Shown here: piece after piece, positions 15,566 to 23,406 of the stretch
How positions within the stretch are numbered: the stretch's first letter is position 1
How the letters are laid out: each line of letters begins with the position of its first letter
NCBI GenBank assembly: GCA_946040795.1
Contig: CAMGCK010000003.1
Span: 1 to 57,036, forward strand
From: an uncultured Lachnospiraceae bacterium
GTDB taxonomy: Bacteria > Bacillota > Clostridia > Lachnospirales > Lachnospiraceae
Direction of reading: 5' to 3'
DNA: 57,036 nt
The notes under the pieces: model-generated
The model's input: only the letters and a program-made list of their open reading frames with translations
What the model was told of the DNA's origin: nothing
The model's database searches: none
Made by a program: the position numbers and the translations under genes

Positions 15566-15608
15566 GTGGATAGCCGATTAGAAATCAGCTCACCTCATTC
15601 AAGATAAA

Positions 15609-17264
15609 TTATCTGGAAGCGGTGAAGCCGAACTCTTCACAGTATGCCTGCCACTGAGCAACATAGTTCTCACGGCAAACCTTGAAGTCTTCAGAAGCTT
15701 CAAGTTCAGCACGAAGAGCATTTACAAGTGCTTCCGGATCCTCGTTGGTACCAGCGAAGATCTCACCACAGTACTTGTTCATGATTTCCATAACTGCCTG
15801 ATGCTCGGTCTCGTAATCAGAGTACTGCTCAGCGAAGCCAGACTTAACGTCGGTTAACGGATACAGGCACTTAGAAGACTGCTCAGCCATACGGTCGAAG
15901 ATCTGCTGCTGAATAACGTCAGACTCACGCTGTAATTTCAGCTTGCCGTTACGGAAGTTCCAAGTATCAGCGGCTTCGTAAGCATAGTCACTGTTACCCT
16001 TATCGGTAGGAACATAGAAGCCATTCTCGATGTTGTAATGAACACCCTCAATACCACACTGGATAAGAGCGTTCATTTCCGGATCCATCATGATGTAGTT
16101 CAGGATTTCCATAGCGCGTTCCGGATACTTACAGGTCTGGGTAATAGCAGTACCGTTGTGGATAGCTGCTACCGGGTAAGAGTTACCGTTCATAAGAGAA
16201 TACTCGTACCACTCAAGTTCAGCACCTTCAACACCATTCTTTTCGATATCACGAACCCAACCGGTCCACTTGTTTACGTTAGCACCGGATACAGTTGCTG
16301 CGGTAGTACCGTCAGTAAGAGAGGTGGTGTTAGCTTCAGCAGACAGGATGGAACGAGACCACCAACCTGCATCACACCACTTCTTCAGAAGCAGAGCGTC
16401 TTCAACGAACTGATCAGAGAAGTAGTAGTCAACAAGGTTCATCGGGTCATCTGCATTGTACAGGTAGCCATAGTTCATGCCAAGGAGCGGCTTGTTGTCC
16501 CAGTTGTAAACTAACAGAGCGGAAGTGGAGTTCCACAGAGTTGCAACAGAGTTAGCGGTTGCAGTTGCATCGAACATGCCGGAAAGGCCAAGTTCGGTAG
16601 CGTTAGCTGCAAGAGCATTGAAGTATGCTTCAAGATTTTCGATGTTGTCGATCGGTTCCGGAACGTTCAGCTTTTCAGCAAGGTCCTTACGATAAACAAT
16701 ACCATCGGTTACGTACTCATCCCAAGTATTCGGGAAGCAGTAGATCGCACCGTTGATCTTGCACATATTCATCTTGTCTTCGCCGATTTCAGCCCAGAGT
16801 TCCGGAGCGTATTTCGGCATCAGCTCGTCTAATTCAACGAATGCACCCTGTGCAGCAAGGGTACCGTAGTTTAACCAGTCTGCGGTGAAGATGATATCGC
16901 AGCCACCGGTAACTAAGGTGTTGTTGTACTTTGTGGTGTAATCAGTCCAAGTAGAGAACTGGAAATCAACCTTTGCGTTGAACTTTTCGAGAAGGATTTC
17001 GTTAACCGCATCTTCGACTACAGCCATGTCATTCGGCTCATTGCCGGTGAAGTACATGATGAGTTCGATTTCTTCGGAACGATCCAGCTCGCCATCTTCA
17101 GCAACGGTGGTGTCGTCTTTTGCAGCATCTTCCTTAGTGGTTTCTGCCTTGGTGGTGGTCTCTACAGCTTCGGTGGTATTAACTTCCTTGCTTCCGCAAG
17201 CTGCAAGTCCAGCAACCATTGCAAGAGCCATAAGCACTGCAACGAGTTTCTTTGTGAACTTCAT
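15609..17264 (-). CDS. Sugar ABC transporter solute-binding lipoprotein (importer 2)
   Basis: A 551-residue extracellular solute-binding lipoprotein. Its signal peptide MKFTKKLVAVLMALAMVAGL runs into lipobox LAAC, with the lipidated Cys at position 23, then an acidic Thr-rich linker (about residues 28-62). It is the same class as the lipoprotein at 6919-8592 but diverged, so a different glycan or linkage is likely. Unlike importer 1, it is the last gene of its operon, after both permeases, with a GGGAGGA ribosome binding site. A strong terminator follows (15542-15565). Confidence 0.9.
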   Translation of the reverse strand: MKFTKKLVAVLMALAMVAGLAACGSKEVNTTEAVETTTKAETTKEDAAKDDTTVAEDGELDRSEEIELIMYFTGNEPNDMAVVEDAVNEILLEKFNAKVDFQFSTWTDYTTKYNNTLVTGGCDIIFTADWLNYGTLAAQGAFVELDELMPKYAPELWAEIGEDKMNMCKINGAIYCFPNTWDEYVTDGIVYRKDLAEKLNVPEPIDNIENLEAYFNALAANATELGLSGMFDATATANSVATLWNSTSALLVYNWDNKPLLGMNYGYLYNADDPMNLVDYYFSDQFVEDALLLKKWCDAGWWSRSILSAEANTTSLTDGTTAATVSGANVNKWTGWVRDIEKNGVEGAELEWYEYSLMNGNSYPVAAIHNGTAITQTCKYPERAMEILNYIMMDPEMNALIQCGIEGVHYNIENGFYVPTDKGNSDYAYEAADTWNFRNGKLKLQRESDVIQQQIFDRMAEQSSKCLYPLTDVKSGFAEQYSDYETEHQAVMEIMNKYCGEIFAGTNEDPEALVNALRAELEASEDFKVCRENYVAQWQAYCEEFGFTASR

Positions 17265-17342
17265 TATGAGTTCCTCCCTTTTTATATTATCTCATGTGCG
17301 GCACACATAAAGCATGCCGCGCTTAAGACCTTGAATTGTGCA

Positions 17343-18248
17343 TCAGCCCTTAACTGCGCCGATGGTAATACCGGATACGAAGTAACGCTGTACAAACGGA
17401 TATACAAGCAGGATCGGTCCGGTTACAACTACTGCCATTGCCATCTTAACCGTCTGAGACGGAACATCGATGGTAACGGATAAGCTGGTACCAGAAGAAA
17501 CAAGGTTCTTTAATGCTTCTGCTGCAGAAACCAGGTTGTACAGATAGAACTGTAATTCGTAGGTATCTGTCTTGGTAGAGAACAGTGAAGAACGATACCA
17601 GTCATTCCAGTAACCCAGTGCAAGGAACAGACCAACGGTTGCAAGACCCGGGGTCAGGACCGGCCATACGATTCTGGAAAGAATGGTGAACTCACCTGCA
17701 CCGTCGATCTTAGCAGATTCGATAATAGCATCCGGAACGGAGCCCTTGATAAAGGTTCTCATAAGGATGATATTGAAGGAGCTTAAGATAGCCGGGAACC
17801 AGATGATGAATGTGGTACCCTTTAACGGCAGGATGTTCGTGTACATTAAGTACCACGGAATCATACCACCGCCGAAAATGGTGGTGAAGTAGATCAGGAA
17901 AGAAACAACGTTTCTATACTTGAAAGTGCTTCTTGAAATTACATACGCCGTAAGAACCGTGGTAAGAAGACCTACCAGTGTACCAACGACCGTGTAATAA
18001 ATAGTCATCTTATACGCCTGAATAATAGCGGACGGATTTCTGAAGATGAACTTGTATGCCGTAGTAGAGAAGTTCTTCGGCAGAACACCGTAACCGGTAA
18101 GAACAACGGTTGCGTTATCGGAAAAAGAACCGGATACCATGACCAGGAACGGTAGGAAACATACGATTGCAAGCAGGGTCAGAAGTCCGTATTTGATAAT
18201 ATCAAATGAAACTCCGGAAACGCCTTTTTTAATTTTTGTTGCTTTCAT
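17343..18248 (-). CDS. Sugar ABC transporter permease, LplC/MalG type (importer 2)
   Basis: A 301-residue permease with about six transmembrane helices and the EAA loop DAIIESAKIDGAGEFTIL. The C-terminus ...YFVSGITIGAVKG is almost the same as in the importer 1 partner (...YFVKGIMLGAVKG), which supports the same subfamily. The start has AGGAGGACCTGAA before the ATG. It follows the extended permease gene after 18 bp and precedes the lipoprotein gene after 78 bp. It forms the translocation channel with that permease. Confidence 0.9.
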   Translation of the reverse strand: MKATKIKKGVSGVSFDIIKYGLLTLLAIVCFLPFLVMVSGSFSDNATVVLTGYGVLPKNFSTTAYKFIFRNPSAIIQAYKMTIYYTVVGTLVGLLTTVLTAYVISRSTFKYRNVVSFLIYFTTIFGGGMIPWYLMYTNILPLKGTTFIIWFPAILSSFNIILMRTFIKGSVPDAIIESAKIDGAGEFTILSRIVWPVLTPGLATVGLFLALGYWNDWYRSSLFSTKTDTYELQFYLYNLVSAAEALKNLVSSGTSLSVTIDVPSQTVKMAMAVVVTGPILLVYPFVQRYFVSGITIGAVKG

Positions 18249-18266
18249 TTCAGGTCCTCCTTTCCT

Positions 18267-19763
18267 TTAGAACAATGCCAGGCTTTCATCAGCCTTCTTG
18301 ATGATGGCATTGGTGATCAGAACGATCGCCAGACCGAATACAGACTGATACAGACCTGCTGCAGTACCGTATGCCATTGATGTGGGCTGAGATACGGTAA
18401 TACGGTAGATATAGGTATCAAGAATATCGGTGGTCGGGTACAGAACCGCGTTGGAACCGACCAGCTGATAGAACAGTTCGAACTGACCTCTCATGATACC
18501 GCCGATAGCGTAAATCAGAAGGATTACAAACGTGGGCTTCAAAAGAGGCAGTGTGATGTACTGGATCTGCTGATAAATGTTCGCGCCGTCAATCTTTGCA
18601 GCTTCATAGTACTCATCAGAAATACCCATGATGGTTGCCAGATAAACGACCATACCGTAACCAACACCCTTCCAGATATTCACGAGGACGATGATGAACG
18701 GCCAGTAGCTTGCCTTATTATAGAAGTCCGGACGATTGCCTGTAGCATTCAGGACCATGTTGGTAATCATACCGGTCTGATACTCAAGGAGTGCAAATAC
18801 GAAGATCTTTACAATAACGAAAGATACGAAGTGCGGCATGAAGATGAGGGTCTGAGAAGTCTTCTTGAACCACTTGACACCACACTGAGAAACCAGGATC
18901 GCGAAGAAGATCTGGAGGACGTTGCCAAGACCGATGAATACAACATTGTAAAGGATGGTCTTGTAAGTCAGGCCCCACAGGTCTGCCTTGATCAGGAAAC
19001 GGAAGTTGTCCATCTTTACGAACGGGCTGAAGAACAGACCATCCTTAAAGTTGAAACGTACAAATGCGAAGTAGATACCTGACATCGGCAGGTAGTTGTT
19101 GATCATGAAGTAAACGAAACACGGAATCAGGAAAATGAAGAGGACCCAGTTTCTCTTGATCTCAACCAGGAGACCATGCTCATGATAGATTTTTCTCTCT
19201 TCTGCTTCCAGAATCTTCTGCACAATATAGAACACAAGTGCAAGAACGATCAGGATGTAAACAATTACAGTGGGTGCAAAAGAACCCGGATAGGTCTTTG
19301 CGTTTGCCCAGCCGAAGCAGTACCATACGCAGTATAAGCCGGCCAGCATTGAAAGAATCGCTGCAACTTTTCCGTACAAATAGAACTGAAGGTGACCTCT
19401 CTTACCGACCTTGTTGATGAGGACGATGGAGATGAAGATCAGATTCATGATAAATGCAGCCACAGCAAGGACAATCAGAATGAACGCCGGGAAGCCTAAA
19501 ATACCGGCTTTAGACGCAGTTACGAAGTCCCACAGGTACATGAAATAAGAATAAGAACTGAAGAGACGAATGTCTGCAATATCAATTCTCAGTGACTGGA
19601 GCAGCTCGCTGATACGGACAAGCTTGATCCAACTAAGGAACGGTAACGTGATGACCGCACAGACAAGGGACAGGGCTGCGGAAATCCACATACCGAGTGC
19701 ACGACCTGCTTTTGGCTGCTCAAGTACCGCTGCAACCTTACTTTTGGGCTTAACGGTTGCCAT
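18267..19763 (-). CDS. Sugar ABC permease, LplB type, with extra N-terminal membrane domain (importer 2)
   Basis: A 498-residue permease, much longer than its LplB-type relatives (about 300-320 residues). From about residue 205 it is a normal permease, starting NWVLFIFLIPCFVYFMINNY and carrying the EAA loop EYYEAAKIDGANIYQQ. The first 200 residues add about four further hydrophobic segments (near 25-45, 92-120, 133-152 and 163-185). These match no domain I can name. The frame begins at 19886, but AGGAGG lies eight bases before the ATG at 19763, so the extension is real even with the shorter start. The role of the added domain is unknown; it may interact with an accessory protein or modulate transport. 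It is the first gene of importer operon 2. Confidence 0.85.
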   Translation of the reverse strand: MATVKPKSKVAAVLEQPKAGRALGMWISAALSLVCAVITLPFLSWIKLVRISELLQSLRIDIADIRLFSSYSYFMYLWDFVTASKAGILGFPAFILIVLAVAAFIMNLIFISIVLINKVGKRGHLQFYLYGKVAAILSMLAGLYCVWYCFGWANAKTYPGSFAPTVIVYILIVLALVFYIVQKILEAEERKIYHEHGLLVEIKRNWVLFIFLIPCFVYFMINNYLPMSGIYFAFVRFNFKDGLFFSPFVKMDNFRFLIKADLWGLTYKTILYNVVFIGLGNVLQIFFAILVSQCGVKWFKKTSQTLIFMPHFVSFVIVKIFVFALLEYQTGMITNMVLNATGNRPDFYNKASYWPFIIVLVNIWKGVGYGMVVYLATIMGISDEYYEAAKIDGANIYQQIQYITLPLLKPTFVILLIYAIGGIMRGQFELFYQLVGSNAVLYPTTDILDTYIYRITVSQPTSMAYGTAAGLYQSVFGLAIVLITNAIIKKADESLALF

Positions 19764-19818
19764 AGCATTTTCCTCCTTTTCTTCTAAGTTGCCGGAACGA
19801 CATCTTAACGATAAGAGG

Positions 19819-19847
19819 ATTATATATAAGTTCACATTTTTTTGCAA
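19819..19847 (-). promoter_or_regulatory. Promoter of the second importer operon
   Basis: On the minus strand TTGCAA (19842-19847), 17 bp and a perfect TATAAT (19819-19824) lie about 55 bp before the permease start at 19763. Confidence 0.7.
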
Positions 19848-19897
19848 GCACTTTTTTGTTTTTTTGTGCACTTCAACCAACATCAAATCAATTTTGT

Positions 19898-19926
19898 TTG
19901 ACTTGTCACCTTCTCTATGCTAAATT
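19898..19926 (+). promoter_or_regulatory. Promoter of the second GH30 gene
   Basis: TTGACT (19898-19903), 17 bp and TAAATT (19921-19926) lie 30 bp before the start codon at 19957. It is divergent from the importer 2 promoter, but the two are about 50 bp apart and do not overlap. Confidence 0.65.
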
Positions 19927-19956
19927 CCTTATAAAATAACCTTTCAGGAGGACATC

Positions 19957-21291
19957 ATGAAGATCTACATTACCAATCCCGGCCGCCGCATGGAAGTCCG
20001 CGACGTTCCGGAAACCGGTCTCCGCGGCCCCGCGGCCGTCCTGACCGATGAACGAGACCAGGAGATTCTGGGTTACGGTGCAGCACTCACAGACAGTGCC
20101 TGTGTTCTGATCAACGCCCTTGACGAAGCAAGAAGAGACGCTCTTTTAGAGGAAGTTTATTCTCCGGACAAAGACAACTTCAGCGTCACCCGCCTTTGTG
20201 TAGGTGCCAGCGATTACGCAGAACAGGTCTATGACTTCGCCCCTGTGGCCGATGACATGACCATGGAGCATTTTGACGCTTCTCACGATGACAAGAACAT
20301 CATCCCGGTCGTCAAAAAAGCGCGCGAGTACAATCCGGATCTGTACCTCTATTCCTCTCCCTGGTCTCCTCCGGGCTGGATGAAAACCTCTTACCAGATG
20401 CAGGGCGGCTGGATGCGTGACAAATATGTGGACGCATATGCGCTCTACTACCTGAAATTCCTTCAACACTATTTAAAGGCAGGCATCCGCATCAACGCGC
20501 TGACTCCGCAGAATGAAACGGAAACGGACCAGGTCAGCCGCATGCCCGCCTGCTATTGGCATCCGGATATCGAAATGCATTTTGCAAAGGCCATGAGAAA
20601 GCTTCTGGACCAAAACGAGTTTGAAGATGTCAAGATCTGGCTCATGGACCACAACTTCATCATGTGGCATCGTGTTGCGTATGAATTTGATGATGAAGAG
20701 ACCAAGGCTGCTGCGGCCGGTGTTGCATGGCATCCTTATGAGGGCGATGTGGAATCCGTCACCGTCTTCAGAAAGCAGCATCCGGAATGTGAAAACCATT
20801 GGACTGAGGGTGACAACATCCCGTTCTTAATGAATCCGTCCGGCACGGCTAGTGCCCCCGGCGTAGCCATGAATAAGGACCGTTACGCCATGTACGGTCA
20901 GGCTTTCATTGAAGCCATGAACAACGGCATCCAATCCATCACGCTGTGGAATCTGGCACTGGACCAGGAAGGTTATCCGAATGTCGGCCCGTTCCGCTGC
21001 CGTGGCTCCGTTGAAATCAGCCGTGACTTAAAGAGCATCAAGTTCGCTCAGGACTATGACACGCTTCGCCACTTCTCCAGATTCGTCAAGAGAGGCGCGC
21101 GCCGCATCGTCATGGACACCAGCGCGGTTCCGGCTCACTTCCACCTCTGCGCATTTGAGAATCCGGACGGTCAGAAGGTCGTGATCATTTCCAACACCCA
21201 GACCTTTGACTCCGCTCTGCATCTTACCGTGGACGGCAAGGACATCCCGCTGTGGATCCTTCGCGAGTCCATCAATACGGTGGTTCTGTAA
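19957..21291 (+). CDS. GH30 family glycosidase (copy 2)
   Basis: A 444-residue GH30 enzyme. LGYGAALTDSACVLINAL is the barrel opening, YSSPWSPPGWMKT is the second family block, and TPQNETET (acid/base E187) and HWTEGDN (nucleophile E284) are the catalytic motifs. There is no signal peptide, so it is intracellular. It is only distantly similar to the GH30 at 12917-14308, so the two probably belong to different subfamilies with different beta-glycoside targets. The start has AGGAGG and follows its own promoter. It is divergent from importer 2, which is the likely supplier of its substrate. Confidence 0.87.
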   Translation: MKIYITNPGRRMEVRDVPETGLRGPAAVLTDERDQEILGYGAALTDSACVLINALDEARRDALLEEVYSPDKDNFSVTRLCVGASDYAEQVYDFAPVADDMTMEHFDASHDDKNIIPVVKKAREYNPDLYLYSSPWSPPGWMKTSYQMQGGWMRDKYVDAYALYYLKFLQHYLKAGIRINALTPQNETETDQVSRMPACYWHPDIEMHFAKAMRKLLDQNEFEDVKIWLMDHNFIMWHRVAYEFDDEETKAAAAGVAWHPYEGDVESVTVFRKQHPECENHWTEGDNIPFLMNPSGTASAPGVAMNKDRYAMYGQAFIEAMNNGIQSITLWNLALDQEGYPNVGPFRCRGSVEISRDLKSIKFAQDYDTLRHFSRFVKRGARRIVMDTSAVPAHFHLCAFENPDGQKVVIISNTQTFDSALHLTVDGKDIPLWILRESINTVVL

Positions 21292-21310
21292 AAGCGACCC
21301 GGTGGGACAT

Positions 21311-21357
21311 CGGGGACGGTTCACCCTGTCTCAATGGGGACGATGGAAAACGTCCCC
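21311..21357. repeat. GGGGACG palindromic repeat element
   Basis: The sequence contains GGGGACGGTTCACCCTGTCTC followed by GGGGACG (21336-21342) and CGTCCCC (21351-21357), which form a hairpin with an 8-nt loop. It resembles short REP-type elements and shares the GGGGACG/CGTCCCC core with the element at 35264-35383. It lies between two convergent genes and has no T run, so it is a poor terminator. Confidence 0.6.
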
Positions 21358-21367
21358 GGTGTCCCCA

Positions 21368-21934
21368 TTACAGCGCGAAGATCACGCCCACGACACCTGC
21401 AGCCACAATGTACAGGATCGGGTGCTTCTTGGTCTTTTTGTAGACGACAAACAAAAGAATGCCGAAAACAATTGCGATCGGATTGAAAAGCTTCCAGGCA
21501 AAGCCCTGTTCTGCCCAGACATCCATATGGAGGAATGCAGCCTGCGCCACACGCAGACCGGCGGCCATGATCAGACCGGCGGAAGCCGCGCGCAGACCAT
21601 ATAACGCATACTGTACGACCTTGTTCTGCTTGAAACGTTCCAGAATACGCGCCACGATCAGAATGATCACAATGGACGGCGTGATAAGGCCCAGCACCGC
21701 GATGATGCCGCCCGGAATTCCGCACACCGTGAAACCGGTATAGGTGGCCATATTGACACCCATCGGACCGGGAGTCGACTCAGAGATCGCAATCAGGTTG
21801 GAAATATCGTCCACGGTGAACCATCCCGTCTTGACCTGCATCTCATACAGGAACGGAAGCGTAGCCAGACCGCCGCCGATGGCAAACAGACCGGTCTTGA
21901 AGAATTCCCAGAATAACTGAAGATAGATCATCAT
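21368..21934 (-). CDS. Chromate transporter family protein, short subunit 2
   Basis: A 188-residue membrane protein with half the size of full ChrA proteins. FAIGGGLATLPFLYEM and TPGPMGVNMATYTGF are the family-conserved blocks, here the equivalent of one repeat of ChrA. Its start codon overlaps the stop codon of the preceding half-gene (ATGA at 21931-21934), so the two are translated together and presumably form a heterodimer. Short ChrA pairs are anion exporters by homology; whether chromate is the real substrate in this organism is uncertain. Confidence 0.88.
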   Translation of the reverse strand: MMIYLQLFWEFFKTGLFAIGGGLATLPFLYEMQVKTGWFTVDDISNLIAISESTPGPMGVNMATYTGFTVCGIPGGIIAVLGLITPSIVIILIVARILERFKQNKVVQYALYGLRAASAGLIMAAGLRVAQAAFLHMDVWAEQGFAWKLFNPIAIVFGILLFVVYKKTKKHPILYIVAAGVVGVIFAL

Positions 21935-22494
21935 GCCGCCTCCTTTCCGCTCGTTTTCTTACGCTCTGTAATGATCTTATAGGCAATACCGATCACAGCC
22001 GCGCTCACGACCCACAGGACCGCAGGGAGCTTGGTAAACAGCGTCAGCAGAATAACCGCCGCAAAGATCAGATAAGTCACCACGTCCTTTAAGGACTTCT
22101 TTGCAAGCTTCATCACCGTATCAAATACCAGAACACAAACCGCTACACGGATGCCGGCAAGCGCATGCTGCACCCATATGATATCAGCAAACTGCTTGAT
22201 TAACGCCGCAATCAGCATGATGATAATGATGGACGGCGTTACACAGCCGATAGTCGCGACGATACCGCCCAGCACGCCCCTTCTTTTATTGCCGATGAAC
22301 GTTGCCGTATTGACTGCAATAATACCCGGCGTACACTGACCGATGGCATAATAATCCATCAGTTCCTCATTTGTGGCCCACTTGCGGGTCTCGACCACTT
22401 CACGCTGCAGAATGGGCAGCATCGCATAGCCGCCGCCAAACGTGAAGCCTCCGATCTTTGCAAAGACCAGGAAAAGATCCAGCAGTTCCTTCAT
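21931..22494 (-). CDS. Chromate transporter family protein, short subunit 1
   Basis: A 187-residue membrane protein, the partner of 21368-21934. FGGGYAMLPILQREVVE and TPGIIAVNTATFIGNK are the ChrA blocks. The frame extends to 22533, but GAGGAAATTTGAC precedes the ATG at 22494, and the upstream part overlaps no recognised signal. It lies about 45 bp downstream of the tRNA-Val terminator. Confidence 0.88.
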   Translation of the reverse strand: MKELLDLFLVFAKIGGFTFGGGYAMLPILQREVVETRKWATNEELMDYYAIGQCTPGIIAVNTATFIGNKRRGVLGGIVATIGCVTPSIIIIMLIAALIKQFADIIWVQHALAGIRVAVCVLVFDTVMKLAKKSLKDVVTYLIFAAVILLTLFTKLPAVLWVVSAAVIGIAYKIITERKKTSGKEAA

Positions 22495-22537
22495 GTCAAA
22501 TTTCCTCTTTTCTTTTGATTTTGCTTGTCGCAAACAA

Positions 22538-22566
22538 AACCGCAGCGCGGAATTCGTGCTGCGGTT
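22538..22566 (-). terminator. Terminator of tRNA-Val
   Basis: AACCGCAGC (22538-22546) pairs with GCTGCGGTT (22558-22566) and is followed on the minus strand by TTTGTTT. It lies 10 bp after the 3' end of the tRNA. Confidence 0.8.
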
Positions 22567-22575
22567 ATAAAGTTA

Positions 22576-22649
22576 TGGGGACGACGGGGCTCGAACCCGT
22601 GACCTTTCGCGTGTGAGGCGAACGCTCATCCCGGCTGAGCTACATCCCC
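22576..22649 (-). tRNA. tRNA-Val, anticodon CAC
   Basis: Read on the minus strand the gene starts GGGGATGTAGCTCAG and ends with the T-arm GGTTCGAGCC and acceptor strand CGTCCCC. The acceptor stem pairs at all seven positions (one G-U). The anticodon stem TTCGC/GCGAA encloses the loop CTCACAC, so the anticodon is CAC (22613-22615), which reads GUG valine codons. The discriminator base is A, and the CCA end is not encoded. Confidence 0.95.
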
Positions 22650-22659
22650 AAGCACGTTA

Positions 22660-22687
22660 AGTATAACACTGTCACAGAAAAAAGCAA
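22660..22687 (-). promoter_or_regulatory. Promoter of tRNA-Val
   Basis: On the minus strand TTGCTT (22682-22687), 16 bp and TATACT (22660-22665) lie just upstream of the tRNA 5' end at 22649. Confidence 0.5.
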
Positions 22688-22767
22688 GTAAAACCTTGTA
22701 TTTCAGACAGGAATTCACGCGCGTTTGACTCCCGGACCGGAAATTCACGGTCCCTGCCGCGGGGCAG

Positions 22768-22965
22768 TCACTCCTCCAGAATATAATCCGCCGTGAATGC
22801 GGCATTGCACTCCGCGATCTCCTTGGTACCATTGATGTAATCGGCATAGAGGTCAAAAAGCTCCATGTCATCACAGTCCATGGCTTCATCGTCCGGGACC
22901 CAGGAGCGGATCAGTTCGATCCGCTGCTGCTTGGTCGTATTTTTGATCAGATACTCTTCTCTCAT
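22768..22965 (-). CDS. Small acidic protein of unknown function
   Basis: A 65-residue acidic protein beginning MREEYLIKNTTKQQRIELIR. It ends in a stretch LYADYINGTKEIAECNAAF, which resembles small helical Clostridial proteins with a Y-x-x-G-x-x-E-I pattern. Similar small proteins are widespread and uncharacterised; an antitoxin-like role is one possibility but is not supported by a partner gene here. The frame extends to 22986, but GGAG lies eight bases before the ATG at 22965. A tiny ORF with a strong ribosome binding site lies just upstream (23003-23053). Confidence 0.55.
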   Translation of the reverse strand: MREEYLIKNTTKQQRIELIRSWVPDDEAMDCDDMELFDLYADYINGTKEIAECNAAFTADYILEE

Positions 22966-23002
22966 TGCATCACTCCGTAAAATCATAGATCCTCAGTCTG
23001 GA

Positions 23003-23053
23003 CTAGTGGTCCGGTACCCAAAGCGTCTGTCTGCTTCGCCTCTCTTCCTCCAT
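23003..23053 (-). CDS. Putative 16-residue leader peptide
   Basis: The ATG at 23053 is preceded by AAGGAGG with a spacing of nine bases, and the frame reads MEEERRSRQTLWVPDH before a TAG stop. The string WVPD recurs in the downstream small protein (RSWVPDDE). The strong ribosome binding site is unusual for a chance ORF. It may be a leader peptide that controls the downstream gene or the remains of a partial duplication. No attenuator hairpin is obvious between the two. Confidence 0.3.
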   Translation of the reverse strand: MEEERRSRQTLWVPDH

Positions 23054-23086
23054 GTTATGCGCCTCCTTATACAAGCAAACTCAAAA

Positions 23087-23120
23087 GACCGCACAACACT
23101 GACAGATCAGCTGTGCGGTC
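23087..23120 (-). terminator. Terminator of the small HTH gene
   Basis: GACCGCACA (23087-23095) pairs with TGTGCGGTC (23112-23120) and is followed on the minus strand by TTTTGAG. It lies just after the stop at 23126 and before the small leader ORF. Confidence 0.8.
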
Positions 23121-23125
23121 CGTTA

Positions 23126-23380
23126 TCATTCTTCTTCGGTATCAAACTCCATGCGCTTCCAACGATAAGTCGCACGCTCAATACGCTTGTATCCAAGCAC
23201 CTTAGGATCAAATCCGCATTCGCGGAAAATAACCGTGGGGCGCTTGCCGGCCTCATACTCTTCCAGAAAATGCTTCTTGAACTCGAGGGAATACTGAACC
23301 CGCAGCGCTGATACGCTGTTTACCCAGGGATTCTCTTTTAATGCTTCCATTTCCTTCAGTAAAAATCTGGTTCTTGACAT
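23126..23380 (-). CDS. Orphan helix-turn-helix protein, IS3 OrfA-like
   Basis: An 84-residue basic protein. YSLEFKKHFLEEYEAGKRPTVI and FRECGFDPKVLG resemble the DNA-binding OrfA half that accompanies IS3-type transposases in Clostridia. No OrfB with a DDE integrase domain and no terminal inverted repeats lie nearby, so it is either a relic of an insertion sequence or a domesticated DNA-binding protein. GGAGGACTTCAC precedes the start. It sits 26 bp downstream of argH and may be co-transcribed with it. Confidence 0.55.
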   Translation of the reverse strand: MSRTRFLLKEMEALKENPWVNSVSALRVQYSLEFKKHFLEEYEAGKRPTVIFRECGFDPKVLGYKRIERATYRWKRMEFDTEEE

Positions 23381-23406
23381 GTGAAGTCCTCCATTGTAAG
23401 TAAAAT

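Noticed and set aside
23126..23380. A complete IS3-type insertion sequence.
   Set aside because: Only an OrfA-like protein is present; no integrase, no terminal inverted repeats and no target duplications were seen.
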